From NCBI GenBank assembly GCA_963772065.1, contig CAVYVZ010000009.1, forward strand, positions 310,001 to 374,000: 64,000 nucleotides of DNA, in the 5' to 3' direction. This document shows, piece by piece, positions 43,083 through 51,948 of the stretch. This stretch comes from CAVYVZ01 sp963772065. Its GTDB lineage: Bacteria; Acidobacteriota; Vicinamibacteria; Vicinamibacterales; UBA2999. A program made the position numbers and the translations under genes. The notes under the pieces were generated by a model that saw nothing but the letters and a program-made list of their open reading frames with translations, had not been told where the DNA came from and did not search any database. The stretch's first letter is position 1. Every line of letters begins with the position of its first letter.

Positions 43083-44246
43083 ATGGCGAAGAAGACACTG
43101 AACATCGGGCTCGTCGGCTATGGCTTCATGGGACGGACGCACTCGAACGCGTTCCGCCAGGCGCCGCGATTCTTCGAGCTGCCGTACGAGCCGGTGCTCA
43201 AGGGCATCTGCGCGAGGAACCCGGAGCGCGCGCAGACGTTCGCCGCGACGTGGGGCTACGAGTCGGTCGAGAACGACTGGCGGAAGCTCGTCGAGCGGAA
43301 GGACATCGATCTCATCGACATCGCGAGCCCGAACGACACGCACGCCGCCATTGCCCTCGCCGCGGCACGCGCGGGGAAGATGGTCATGTGCGAGAAGCCA
43401 CTCGCGCGCACGGCGGCCGAAGCGGAGGGGATGGTCGAAGCGGTCGAGCGCGCTGGCGTCGCGAACAGCGTCTGGTACAACTACCGGCGCGTCCCCGCCG
43501 TCGTCCTGCTGAAGCAGCTCCTCGACGAAGGGAAGCTCGGACGCATCTTTCATTACCGCGCGAAGTTCCTCCAGGACTGGACGATCTCGCAGGATCTGCC
43601 TCAGGGCGGGGAAGGCCTCTGGCGGCTCGACGTCAGCGTGGCAGGCAGCGGCGTCACCGGTGACCTCCTCGCGCACTGCATCGACACCGCGATGTGGCTG
43701 AATGGTCCGATTGCCGATGTGACGGCGATGACGGAGACGTTCATCAAGCAGCGGAAGCACACGCTCACCGGCAAGGTCGAGCCGGTCGGCATCGACGATG
43801 CGTGCGCCTTTCTCTCGCGGTTTCAGAACGGGTCGCTCGCGACGTTCGAGTCGACGCGATACGCGCGCGGTCACAAAGCCCTGTACACGCTCGAGATCAA
43901 CGGGGAGCATGCCTCCGCCGCGTGGGATCTCCACGACCTCCATCGTCTGCAGTGGTTCGATCATCGCGACGAAGGCCGCGTGCGCGGCTGGCGCAGCATT
44001 CACGTCACCGACGGCGATCACCCGTACATGAACCGGTGGTGGGTGCCAGGCCTGCAGATTGGGTACGAGCACACATTCATTCACCAGTTCGCAGACTTCT
44101 GTGCGGCTGCCGCCGAGGGCCGCAGCGCCGCGCCGACGTTCCGCGACGGCCTGGCGACAGACTACGTGACGGATGCGGTGCTGAAGTCCGCAAAGACCGG
44201 CCGCTGGGAAAGCGTCGCTGCCACATCGGCGGCGAGCGTCACATAG
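43083..44246 (+). CDS. Gfo/Idh/MocA-family oxidoreductase
   Basis: 387 residues, NAD(P)-binding LNIGLVGYGFMGRTHSNAF at the N-terminus, EKPLARTAAEAEGMVEAVE (the EKP motif), and a C-terminal alpha/beta domain with VAGSGVTGDLLAHCIDTAMW. Such enzymes oxidise sugar hydroxyls, often at C3. No Tat signal is present, so it is cytoplasmic. Next to DUF1080 genes it may form or reduce a 3-keto-rhamnoside (inference). Confidence 0.9.
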   Translation: MAKKTLNIGLVGYGFMGRTHSNAFRQAPRFFELPYEPVLKGICARNPERAQTFAATWGYESVENDWRKLVERKDIDLIDIASPNDTHAAIALAAARAGKMVMCEKPLARTAAEAEGMVEAVERAGVANSVWYNYRRVPAVVLLKQLLDEGKLGRIFHYRAKFLQDWTISQDLPQGGEGLWRLDVSVAGSGVTGDLLAHCIDTAMWLNGPIADVTAMTETFIKQRKHTLTGKVEPVGIDDACAFLSRFQNGSLATFESTRYARGHKALYTLEINGEHASAAWDLHDLHRLQWFDHRDEGRVRGWRSIHVTDGDHPYMNRWWVPGLQIGYEHTFIHQFADFCAAAAEGRSAAPTFRDGLATDYVTDAVLKSAKTGRWESVAATSAASVT

Positions 44247-44254
44247 GGGACCTC

Positions 44255-45007
44255 ATGCGATCAGCCATCGCCCTCTTCGTCGCCCTTGCCGGCGTCGCGC
44301 TCGCGGCGCAGGGGCGCGGGCCTGCCATCGACCCGCTCGTGGCCGACGACCGTGCCGGCTTCGAGCCAATTTTCGACGGCGCCTCGCTGAACGGGTGGGA
44401 CGGCGATCCCGCCTTCTGGAAGGCCGAGAACGGATCGATCGTCGGGGAGACGACGGCGCAGAACCCGCTGAAGGAGAACACCTTTCTCATCTGGCGCGGC
44501 GGCGAGCCGAGAGACTTCGAGCTGAAGCTGCAGTTCCGGATGAACTCCACCAACAGCGGCGTGCAGATCCGCAGCGCACACGTGCCTCCCGGCACGGTCA
44601 TGGGCGATCGCGCGGTGGAAGGGAAGTGGGTGCTGAAGGGATACCAGGCGGATATCGACTTCGACAATCGCTGGACGGGTCAGGTGTACGAGGAACGCGG
44701 CCGCGGCTTTCTCGCCACGCGAGGGATCGCGGTCAACGTTCCGGAGAGCGGCCGGCCGCGCATCATCGGCAATCTGCAACAGAGCGCCGACGAGTTGAAG
44801 GCGCTGATCAAAGTGAACGACTGGAACCAGCTCCATCTCATCGCGCGCGGCAACACGATCATCCAGATCCTCAACGGCGCAGTCACGAGCGTCGTCGTGG
44901 ACGATGACGCGAAGAACCGTGCGGCGTCAGGGTTGATCGGGTTCCAGGTCCACACCGGTGCGCCGATGCGGGTGGAGTTCCGGAACGTCTGGCTCAAGAA
45001 GCTCTAG
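44255..45007 (+). CDS. Exported 3-keto-disaccharide hydrolase-family (DUF1080) protein, copy 2
   Basis: 250 residues. Signal peptide MRSAIALFVALAGVALAAQG, then the DUF1080 jelly roll (FEPIFDGASLNGWDGDPAFW, FLIWRGGEPRDFELKLQFRM, NSGVQIRSAHVPPG, GYQADIDFDNRWTGQVYEER). The ATG follows an AGGGGA RBS. It is highly similar in layout to copy 1 on the other strand, so a duplication has been retained on both arms of the locus. It may cleave 3-keto-glycosides in the periplasm. Confidence 0.9.
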   Translation: MRSAIALFVALAGVALAAQGRGPAIDPLVADDRAGFEPIFDGASLNGWDGDPAFWKAENGSIVGETTAQNPLKENTFLIWRGGEPRDFELKLQFRMNSTNSGVQIRSAHVPPGTVMGDRAVEGKWVLKGYQADIDFDNRWTGQVYEERGRGFLATRGIAVNVPESGRPRIIGNLQQSADELKALIKVNDWNQLHLIARGNTIIQILNGAVTSVVVDDDAKNRAASGLIGFQVHTGAPMRVEFRNVWLKKL

Positions 45008-45016
45008 GGGATTCAC

Positions 45017-47971
45017 ATGAGCAAAGTTCGCGCGCTGCTGCTGGCTGCGATCGGCATCGTCGGCATCGTGCTCGCGGTGCGCGCCGTGCAGTCGAACCAG
45101 GCCGCGAAGCCGCCGGCGCCCAGCGTGCCGCCATCTGCGCCAGGCGACATCCAGTTCACCACGCTGCCTGGCTTCACGATCGAGAAAGTCACGCCGCCGG
45201 ACCAGGCGCCGTCGCTCGTCGTGTTGACCTTCGACAGCATCGGGCGGCTTACCGTGGCGAAGGAGTTCGAAGAGCCGCGGCTGCTCCTGGACAACGACAA
45301 GGACGGGATCTTCGAGACCGAGAAGATCTTCACGGACCGGATCGTGAACTGCCAGGGGCTCTGGTGGGACGATCGGACGCTCTACGGCTCGTGCAACGGG
45401 AAGGGGCCAGAGCTCGAGGGAACCGGCCTCTTCAGGATGACCGACACGAATGCCGATGATGTCGCCGACGTCGTGGAGCGCGTGACGCCGCTCGCCGGCA
45501 CCATCGGGGACCACGGACCGCATGCGATCCGGCGCGGTCCCGATGGATCGATGCGGCTTCACGTGGGCAACATGTCGGACGTTCCGAAGGCCGCGATCGA
45601 TCCCGGATCGCCGATTCGCAACCTCCGTGAGGGCTACCTCCTGCCGCCGTATTTCGACCCGCGCGGCCATGCGGTCAACGTGCTGGCGCCGGGCAGCCAG
45701 GTCTACCGCTATAACCCGGAGAAGAAGACGTTCACTTCGATGTTCGCCGGGATGCGCAACGCCTACGATCACGCCTACAACCTCGCCGGCGAGGCGTTCA
45801 CGTTCGACTCCGACATGGAGTGGGACATCAACCTCCCCTGGTTCCGTGACACGCGAACGGTGCACGGAACGACGGGCGGGGAGATGGGGTGGCGGAGCGG
45901 CTCGCGCAACCTTCCGGCGTACTACATCGATACCCTTCCGCCGGTGCGCGATCTCGGGCGGGGGTCACCCGTGGGCATCGAGTTCTACCAGCACTACGTG
46001 TATCCGAAGCAGTTTCACGACATGCTCTTCGAGGCCGACTGGTCGCGCGGCAGGCTGCTCTACACGGAGCTGACGCCGAAGGGCGCCTCGTTTACGGCAC
46101 GCGAGGATCGGGCGGAGTTCGTCCATGGCGAGCCGCTCAACATCACCGACCTCGAGGTCGGACCCGACGGCCACATGTACTTCAGCGCCGGCGGCCGCAC
46201 CACCGGCGGCGCGGTTTACCGCATTCGCTACACCGGCCCGCCGGCGCCGCAGCCCGACATGCGCGGCATCCTGGGGGTGGTGCGACAGCCGCAGCCGCTT
46301 TCGAGCTGGGGTTGGGCCGCGATCGAACGGGCCAAGGGGTCGATGGGCGCCGGCTTCGGCGCGGAGCTCGAACGGCTCGCCCGCGATCGCGCCGCCGACG
46401 GTCAGGACCGGTCCCAGGCGATCTACTTTCTCCAGCGTCACGGCCTGCCGCCGAAGCCGGAGCTCCTGAATGCGCTCCTTCGTGATCCCGACGCAAGGGT
46501 CCGCGCCGCCGTGGTCTACGTCGCGGGAAACCAAGCGGGCGATGCGCCGCGGCAGGTGGCGATCGCTGCGCTCAAGGACACCGATCCGCTGGTCCGCCGG
46601 CGCGCGCTCGAATCGCTGATCCTCCTCGGGATCGAGGCGGACAAGCCAGGCTTCGCGCCCGTGTCGGACATCTACGCGCTGCTCGGAGATCCCGATCGCT
46701 TCGTCCGCTTCGCCGCCCGCGTCGCGCTCGAGCGGACGCCGCGCGCGGAATGGCGCGCCCGGGTGCTCGAGGATACGAACCCGGTCAGCGCGATGGAAGG
46801 CATGGTCGCGTTCGTGCGCACGAGTGCTTCCCGCGCCGACCTCCAGCCGCTGCTCCGCAAGCAGGTCGCGACGATGAGCGACGCCTCGCTCTCGGTCGAC
46901 AACAAGCTGCGGCTCCTCCGCACGTTCCAGCTCGCGGCGGCAGAGAGGAAGGCGGCCGTCGGGTCGGAGCTGCTCCGCCAGGTGCATGACGCGTTGATCG
47001 GCCAGTTTCCCGCACAGGACGAGCGGTTGAACCGCGAGCTCGCGATTACCCTCGCGTATGCGGGCCAGCCTGACGCCATCACGAAGATCCTGGCGGCGAT
47101 GCCTCAGCGAGATGAGAACCAGCCGCTGCAGATTCATTACGCGTATGCGCTGCGCGCCATCAGGCAAGGTTGGACGCGGGAGCAGAAGACAGAGTTCATG
47201 AGCTGGTTTGCCAAGGCCCTGCAGTGGCGCGGCGGCGCCAGCTTTAACGGCTATCTCAATTACATGTTCGACACCGCGCTCGAGTCGTACACTGACGCCG
47301 AAAAGACGATGGCCTACGGGCTGGTGCCGATGTTCAAACCAGTGACCGACGAGGAGCTGAAGGCCGCGCTGGCCCGTGGCGGACCCGGCGGGCGGAGGGC
47401 GCCGGGGGACGCGCCGACCGCCGAGGCCATCGCTCGGGCGAAGGTTCCGGCCAACGCGCGCTCGCGCGGCGTGCAGGTGCTCAGCAGGGAAGAAGTGCTC
47501 GAGTACCAGCTGTTCGTGCCATTCAGGGTCCGTCCGACGACGACGCCGGGGCACGAGCTGTATCAGCAGGCCTGCGCGAAATGCCATCGCTTCGGATCGA
47601 CGGGCACCGACTTCGGCCCGGACCTCACAACCATCACGAGCAGGTTCAAGAAGAAGGATATCCTCGAAGCAACCCTCTGGCCGTCGAGGACGATCTCCGA
47701 TCAGTATCCGGGCACGATCGTGCATTTGAAGAGCGGCGAGATCGTGAACGGGCTGGTGGGCCGCGAGACGGCGCAGGCGATCCAGCTTCGCACGGCGAAT
47801 TCGCCGGACCGGCCGATCACGATCCCGAAGGCGCAGATCCAGGAGCAGCGTCAATCGAAGATCTCCCTGATGCCGGACGGGCTGCTGGACGAGTTCAACC
47901 AGGAACAGATCGCGAACCTGTTGACGTTCCTGTTGTCGCCTCCTCCTGCGAGCACCAGCAGTCCCCAGTGA
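45017..47971 (+). CDS. Membrane-anchored dehydrogenase-like beta-propeller with HEAT repeats and cytochrome c domain
   Basis: 984 residues. A signal anchor at about 5-22 precedes a six-bladed propeller-type N-terminal half (FTTLPGFTIEKVTPPDQAPS, MFAGMRNAYDHAYNLAGEAF, NITDLEVGPDGHMYFSAGGR). HEAT repeats lie at about 480-600 and 620-760. A C-terminal haem c motif CAKCH at 853-857 is followed by GTDFGPDLTTITSRFKKKDI. This layout is common in Planctomycetes, Verrucomicrobia and Acidobacteria sugar loci. It probably oxidises a sugar in the periplasm and passes electrons to its own haem (inference). Confidence 0.83.
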   Translation: MSKVRALLLAAIGIVGIVLAVRAVQSNQAAKPPAPSVPPSAPGDIQFTTLPGFTIEKVTPPDQAPSLVVLTFDSIGRLTVAKEFEEPRLLLDNDKDGIFETEKIFTDRIVNCQGLWWDDRTLYGSCNGKGPELEGTGLFRMTDTNADDVADVVERVTPLAGTIGDHGPHAIRRGPDGSMRLHVGNMSDVPKAAIDPGSPIRNLREGYLLPPYFDPRGHAVNVLAPGSQVYRYNPEKKTFTSMFAGMRNAYDHAYNLAGEAFTFDSDMEWDINLPWFRDTRTVHGTTGGEMGWRSGSRNLPAYYIDTLPPVRDLGRGSPVGIEFYQHYVYPKQFHDMLFEADWSRGRLLYTELTPKGASFTAREDRAEFVHGEPLNITDLEVGPDGHMYFSAGGRTTGGAVYRIRYTGPPAPQPDMRGILGVVRQPQPLSSWGWAAIERAKGSMGAGFGAELERLARDRAADGQDRSQAIYFLQRHGLPPKPELLNALLRDPDARVRAAVVYVAGNQAGDAPRQVAIAALKDTDPLVRRRALESLILLGIEADKPGFAPVSDIYALLGDPDRFVRFAARVALERTPRAEWRARVLEDTNPVSAMEGMVAFVRTSASRADLQPLLRKQVATMSDASLSVDNKLRLLRTFQLAAAERKAAVGSELLRQVHDALIGQFPAQDERLNRELAITLAYAGQPDAITKILAAMPQRDENQPLQIHYAYALRAIRQGWTREQKTEFMSWFAKALQWRGGASFNGYLNYMFDTALESYTDAEKTMAYGLVPMFKPVTDEELKAALARGGPGGRRAPGDAPTAEAIARAKVPANARSRGVQVLSREEVLEYQLFVPFRVRPTTTPGHELYQQACAKCHRFGSTGTDFGPDLTTITSRFKKKDILEATLWPSRTISDQYPGTIVHLKSGEIVNGLVGRETAQAIQLRTANSPDRPITIPKAQIQEQRQSKISLMPDGLLDEFNQEQIANLLTFLLSPPPASTSSPQ

Positions 47972-47974
47972 GGC

Positions 47975-49441
47975 ATGACGCGTCATTTCGTTGCGGTTGA
48001 CCTCGGGGCGGAGAGCGGCCGTGCGATGCGCGGCCGCCTGCGCGGCGGTGTCCTCGAGCTCTCGGAGCTGCACCGCTTCGCGAATGAACCGGTGCGTCAG
48101 TCAGGCTCGTACCGCTGGGACATTCTTCGCTTATGGCACGACGTGCAGCGCGGCCTCGAGCGCGCCTCGGGCGATTCTATCGACAGCGTCGGCGTGGACG
48201 CGTGGGGCTGCGACTACGCGCTCATCGGCGAGCAAGGGGATCTCCTCGAGAACCCGTATCACTACCGCGACGCGCGCACCGACGGCGTCATGGACGCCGT
48301 CTGCAACCGGATCGGGCGCGATCGGATCTATTCCGTGACCGGTGTCCAGTTCCTGCCGTTCAACACGCTGTACCAGCTGTCGGCCGCCTGTCAGCTGACG
48401 CCGAAGCTGATAGCGGCGGCGACGGCTGCCGTCACGATTCCCGATCTGCTGAACTACTGGCTCACCGGCCGGATCACGTCGGAGTTCACCAACGCGACGA
48501 CCACGCAGTTCGTCGATGCGCGATCGCGCACCTGGGCCACGGGCCTCCTCGCCGAAGCCGGCCTTCCGACCCACCTGCTCGCGCCGCTCGTCGAGCCCGG
48601 CAGCGTCATAGGAACGATCAAGGCTGCGGCGTGCAAGGCGCTCGCGGGCACGACGGTGGTGGCGCCCGCCTGCCACGACACCGGATCGGCAGTCGCGGCA
48701 GTGTGCGCCGGGGGCGAGCGCGCGTTTCTCAGCTCGGGAACCTGGTCGCTGCTCGGCACCGAGGTCCCGCGTCCGGTGATTACGCCCGAGGCGCGCGACG
48801 GCAACTTTACCAACGAAGGCGGCGTGTGCGGCTCGACGCGGTTCCTGAAGAACATCAGCGGTCTGTGGCTGCTGCAGGCCTGCCGGCGTTCGTGGGCGGC
48901 GTCTGGACTGGACGTTGGATACGAGGAGCTGCTCGCCTCGGCCGCCGGTGAAGGCTCGTTCAAGTCGCTGTTCGATCCCGACCATCCCGGCTTCCTGCAT
49001 CCCGTCGACATGGTCGCGGCCATCGTGGAGTACTGCCGGCAGACGCGTCAGCCCGCGCCACATGGCCCGGCGGCGTGTGTGCGGGCCATCTGCGAAAGCC
49101 TCGCCCTCAAGTACCGCCTGGTCCTCGAGTCGCTCGAGGCGCTGACGGGACGGGAGCTCACGGAGATTCGCATCGTGGGCGGCGGCGCACGGAACCGCCT
49201 GCTGAACCAGTTCACCGCAGACGCGACGGGCCGTCGCGTCGTGGCAGGCCCCGTGGAGGCGACCGCCCTCGGAAACATCGCGATGCAGATGCTTGCGACC
49301 GGCGCCGTGGAATCCCTCGCGGACGCGAGAGCGATCATCGACCAATCGTTTCCCGTCGAGCGCTACGAGCCGCGTGAAGCCGAGGTCTGGGACGCGCAGT
49401 ACCGCCGTTTCCGCGAGTACGTGGAGTTGACCTGTGTCTGA
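47975..49441 (+). CDS. rhaB: Rhamnulokinase
   Basis: A FGGY-family kinase making L-rhamnulose-1-phosphate. 488 residues: VAVDLGAESGRAMRGRL at the N-terminus, VDAWGCDYALIGEQGDLLEN, QFLPFNTLYQLSA (a RhaB-specific stretch), FLSSGTWSLLGTEV and IVGGGARNRLLNQFTADATG. It starts three bases after the previous stop and overlaps the aldolase gene by eight bases. Confidence 0.95.
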   Translation: MTRHFVAVDLGAESGRAMRGRLRGGVLELSELHRFANEPVRQSGSYRWDILRLWHDVQRGLERASGDSIDSVGVDAWGCDYALIGEQGDLLENPYHYRDARTDGVMDAVCNRIGRDRIYSVTGVQFLPFNTLYQLSAACQLTPKLIAAATAAVTIPDLLNYWLTGRITSEFTNATTTQFVDARSRTWATGLLAEAGLPTHLLAPLVEPGSVIGTIKAAACKALAGTTVVAPACHDTGSAVAAVCAGGERAFLSSGTWSLLGTEVPRPVITPEARDGNFTNEGGVCGSTRFLKNISGLWLLQACRRSWAASGLDVGYEELLASAAGEGSFKSLFDPDHPGFLHPVDMVAAIVEYCRQTRQPAPHGPAACVRAICESLALKYRLVLESLEALTGRELTEIRIVGGGARNRLLNQFTADATGRRVVAGPVEATALGNIAMQMLATGAVESLADARAIIDQSFPVERYEPREAEVWDAQYRRFREYVELTCV

Positions 49442-51683
49442 TGTCGCCGACAGGCCCGAAGCGCTGCGCTCCGAAGGCCTCCACCTCACGTTCCTTCGCG
49501 ACATGTGGAGCGATCGAGACGCTGCCGGGTTCGAGGGGGCGCCGCTCGACCTGCTGCGCTATCAATCGAACCTGCTCGGGGCAGACCTCCGCATCACGAA
49601 CTTCGGCGGCGGCAACACGAGCTCGAAGTTCGATCTGCCCGACCCGCTCAGCGGACAGCCCGCGCGCGTGCTCGCGGTCAAGGGGAGCGGCGGCGACCTG
49701 CGCTCCATCGGCACGAGCGGCTTCGCGATCCTCTACCTCGACAAGCTCGAGCGGCTGATCGGCCGCTATCGCGGCGAAGCGCTCGAGGACGAGATGGTCG
49801 GCCTCTACCCGCTCTGTGCCTTCGGCGAGAGCCGGGCGGCGCCCTCAATCGATACGCCGCTGCACGCGTTTCTTCCGTTCGCGCACGTCGATCACCTCCA
49901 TCCTGACTGGGCCATCGCGCTCGCCGCGAGCGCGAACGGGCGCCAGAAGCTCGACGAGTTCAATCGCGAATTCGGCCGCGCCGTCATATGGCTGCCGTGG
50001 CAGCGTCCCGGCTTCGAGCTTGCGCTCATGCTCCGCCGCGCGGTCGAGGAGAGTCCCGGGTGCGACGGAATCGTGCTCGGCAGCCACGGTCTTTTCACGT
50101 GGGGCGACACGCAGCGCGAGTGCTACGCGAGCAGCCTCCGCACGATCGACCAGATGGGCGTGTTCGTCGACGCGCACTCGCGGCACGCGGGCCGGCGGCT
50201 CTTTGGCGGCTCGAAGCACGTCGAGGACGTCGACCGCGATTCGATCGCGGCCGAGGTCCTTCCATCGCTGCGCGGCGCGGTCTCTTCCCACCGGCGCATG
50301 GTGGCTCACTACGACGGTTCGGAGGATGCGCTCACGTTCGCGAACTCGGAGTGGGCGCCGCAGCTGTGCGGGATGGGGACGAGTTGCCCCGATCACTTCC
50401 TTCGCACCCGGATCAGCCCTCTCTTCGTGCCATGGTCACCGGCCGATGGCGTGGCGCGGCTTCGCGAGCAGGTGCGCGACGAGCTCACCACGTATCGCCG
50501 CGAGTACGCCGCCTACTACGCGGCGCACGCCGTCGACGGCTCACCCGCGCTGCGCGACTCCAATCCATCCGTTGTCGTCGTGCCTGCGCTCGGGTTGTTC
50601 GGGTTTGCGAAGGACAAGCGCGAAGCGCGCATCACCACCGAGTTCTTCGTCAACGCGATTCATGTCATGGCCGGCGCCAACGCCCTGGAAGGCGATGGCC
50701 AGGCACGCGAGATGCTGCCCCAGGCGCGTCGGCCCGAGCAGGCGGCCGCCTTCAAGAGCTTCCACAACTACGTGGCGCTGCCGCGGTCCGAAGCGTTTCG
50801 CATCGAGTACTGGGCGCTCGAGGAAGCCAAGCTGCAACGGATGCCGCCGGAGCGTGAGTTCAGCCGGAAGGTCGTCCTCGTTGTCGGCGCCGGCAGCGGC
50901 ATCGGACGCGACGTCGCGCTCGAGATCGCCCGCCGCGGCGGGCACCTCGTCGTGGCCGATCTGAACGCCGGTGCGGCCGACTCGGTGGCACGCGAGGCCG
51001 TTGCGCTGTCGTCGCCCGAGATGGTGCTGGCGTGTGAGCTGAACCTGACCTCGCGCGAGAGCATCCGGTCCGCGCTGCGCGCGGCCGTCCTGCGCTTTGG
51101 AGGCGTGGACGCCCTGATCAACACGGCGGCCGTGTACCCGACGCCCGACGCATCACAGGCGCCGGAAGCGGTATGGGGTGTCGCGATGAGTGTGAACGTG
51201 ACCAGCAACCACGTGCTCGCCCAGGAGGCCGCCGCGATCCTCCGCGATCAGGGGCTGCCGGCAAGCATCGTTCTCACCAGCTCCGCGAACGCGATTGTTC
51301 CCAAGCATGGCAGCGAGCCGTACAACGTCAGCAAGGCGGCGATCAACCATTTGATCCGCGAGCTTGCCGTGGGCCTCGGTCCGCTGATTCGCGTCAACGG
51401 CATCGCGCCCGCGACCGTCGTGGCCGGATCATCCATGTTCCCGCGCGATCGCGTCATAACGTCCTTGAAGAAGTATGGGATTGCCTTCGCGGACGAGGAA
51501 TCCACCGAGTCGCTCAGGGAGAAGCTGGCGGAGTTCTACGCGCAGCGCACCATTACGCGCAGGCCGATCCTGGCGATCGACTGCGCAAACGCGATCTGCT
51601 GGCTCGTCGGCGACCAGAGCGCCAAGACCACCGGCCACATCATCCCGGTGGACGGAGGGTTGCCGGAGGCCTTCCTGCGGTAG
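49434..51683 (+). CDS. Bifunctional rhamnulose-1-phosphate aldolase / short-chain dehydrogenase
   Basis: 749 residues. The N-terminal class II aldolase domain, about 1-440, has ITNFGGGNTSSKFDL, HAFLPFAHVDHLHPDW (zinc His) and GSHGLFTWGDTQ. The C-terminal SDR domain, about 478-745, has VLVVGAGSGIGRDVALEIA and YNVSK (YxxxK) with the SSAN serine. The aldolase splits rhamnulose-1-P to DHAP and L-lactaldehyde; the SDR then oxidises the aldehyde, giving lactate. It uses a GTG start inside rhaB. A lone rhaD homologue is otherwise absent. Confidence 0.94.
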   Translation: MSDVADRPEALRSEGLHLTFLRDMWSDRDAAGFEGAPLDLLRYQSNLLGADLRITNFGGGNTSSKFDLPDPLSGQPARVLAVKGSGGDLRSIGTSGFAILYLDKLERLIGRYRGEALEDEMVGLYPLCAFGESRAAPSIDTPLHAFLPFAHVDHLHPDWAIALAASANGRQKLDEFNREFGRAVIWLPWQRPGFELALMLRRAVEESPGCDGIVLGSHGLFTWGDTQRECYASSLRTIDQMGVFVDAHSRHAGRRLFGGSKHVEDVDRDSIAAEVLPSLRGAVSSHRRMVAHYDGSEDALTFANSEWAPQLCGMGTSCPDHFLRTRISPLFVPWSPADGVARLREQVRDELTTYRREYAAYYAAHAVDGSPALRDSNPSVVVVPALGLFGFAKDKREARITTEFFVNAIHVMAGANALEGDGQAREMLPQARRPEQAAAFKSFHNYVALPRSEAFRIEYWALEEAKLQRMPPEREFSRKVVLVVGAGSGIGRDVALEIARRGGHLVVADLNAGAADSVAREAVALSSPEMVLACELNLTSRESIRSALRAAVLRFGGVDALINTAAVYPTPDASQAPEAVWGVAMSVNVTSNHVLAQEAAAILRDQGLPASIVLTSSANAIVPKHGSEPYNVSKAAINHLIRELAVGLGPLIRVNGIAPATVVAGSSMFPRDRVITSLKKYGIAFADEESTESLREKLAEFYAQRTITRRPILAIDCANAICWLVGDQSAKTTGHIIPVDGGLPEAFLR

Positions 51684-51948
51684 GAGATCGGGGAGTCTCT
51701 CTATTCACAGGGAGTTCGGGGAGATCAGGGAGACTCAACTCCCGCATGGCGATTCTCGAGACTTCGCAGTCCGCTTCGCTCGCTGATTCTTGCGACTCCA
51801 CTTACTCACCTGTCTCGCCACACGAAGGCAAGAAGACACGAAGGCCCATTCGGTCTTCCTCCAATTGCAGCAACGGACCACGATAGGGGAGTTGGGCCGT
51901 TTTGTGAGAGAGCCTCCCCGTCATCTCCCTGATGACCTCCCTGTGAAT
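51681..51948. repeat. GGGAGATC word repeats at both ends of a convergent gene junction
   Basis: The element begins at the TAG of the aldolase gene (51681) with GGAGATCGGGGAG, then ATTCACAGGGAG (51703-51714) and GATCAGGGAGA. The complement, TCTCCCTGAT and CTCCCTGTGAAT (51937-51948), ends on the TAA of the convergent regulator. The middle, about 51820-51845, has CACGAAGGC twice with a 16-bp period. The outer words match the 22.57-22.69 kb element. There is no gene in this 264-bp gap. Confidence 0.82.

Noticed and set aside
43083..51683. Biosynthetic gene cluster for a secondary metabolite
   Set aside because: All enzymes fit sugar catabolism; there are no carrier, condensation or tailoring domains.
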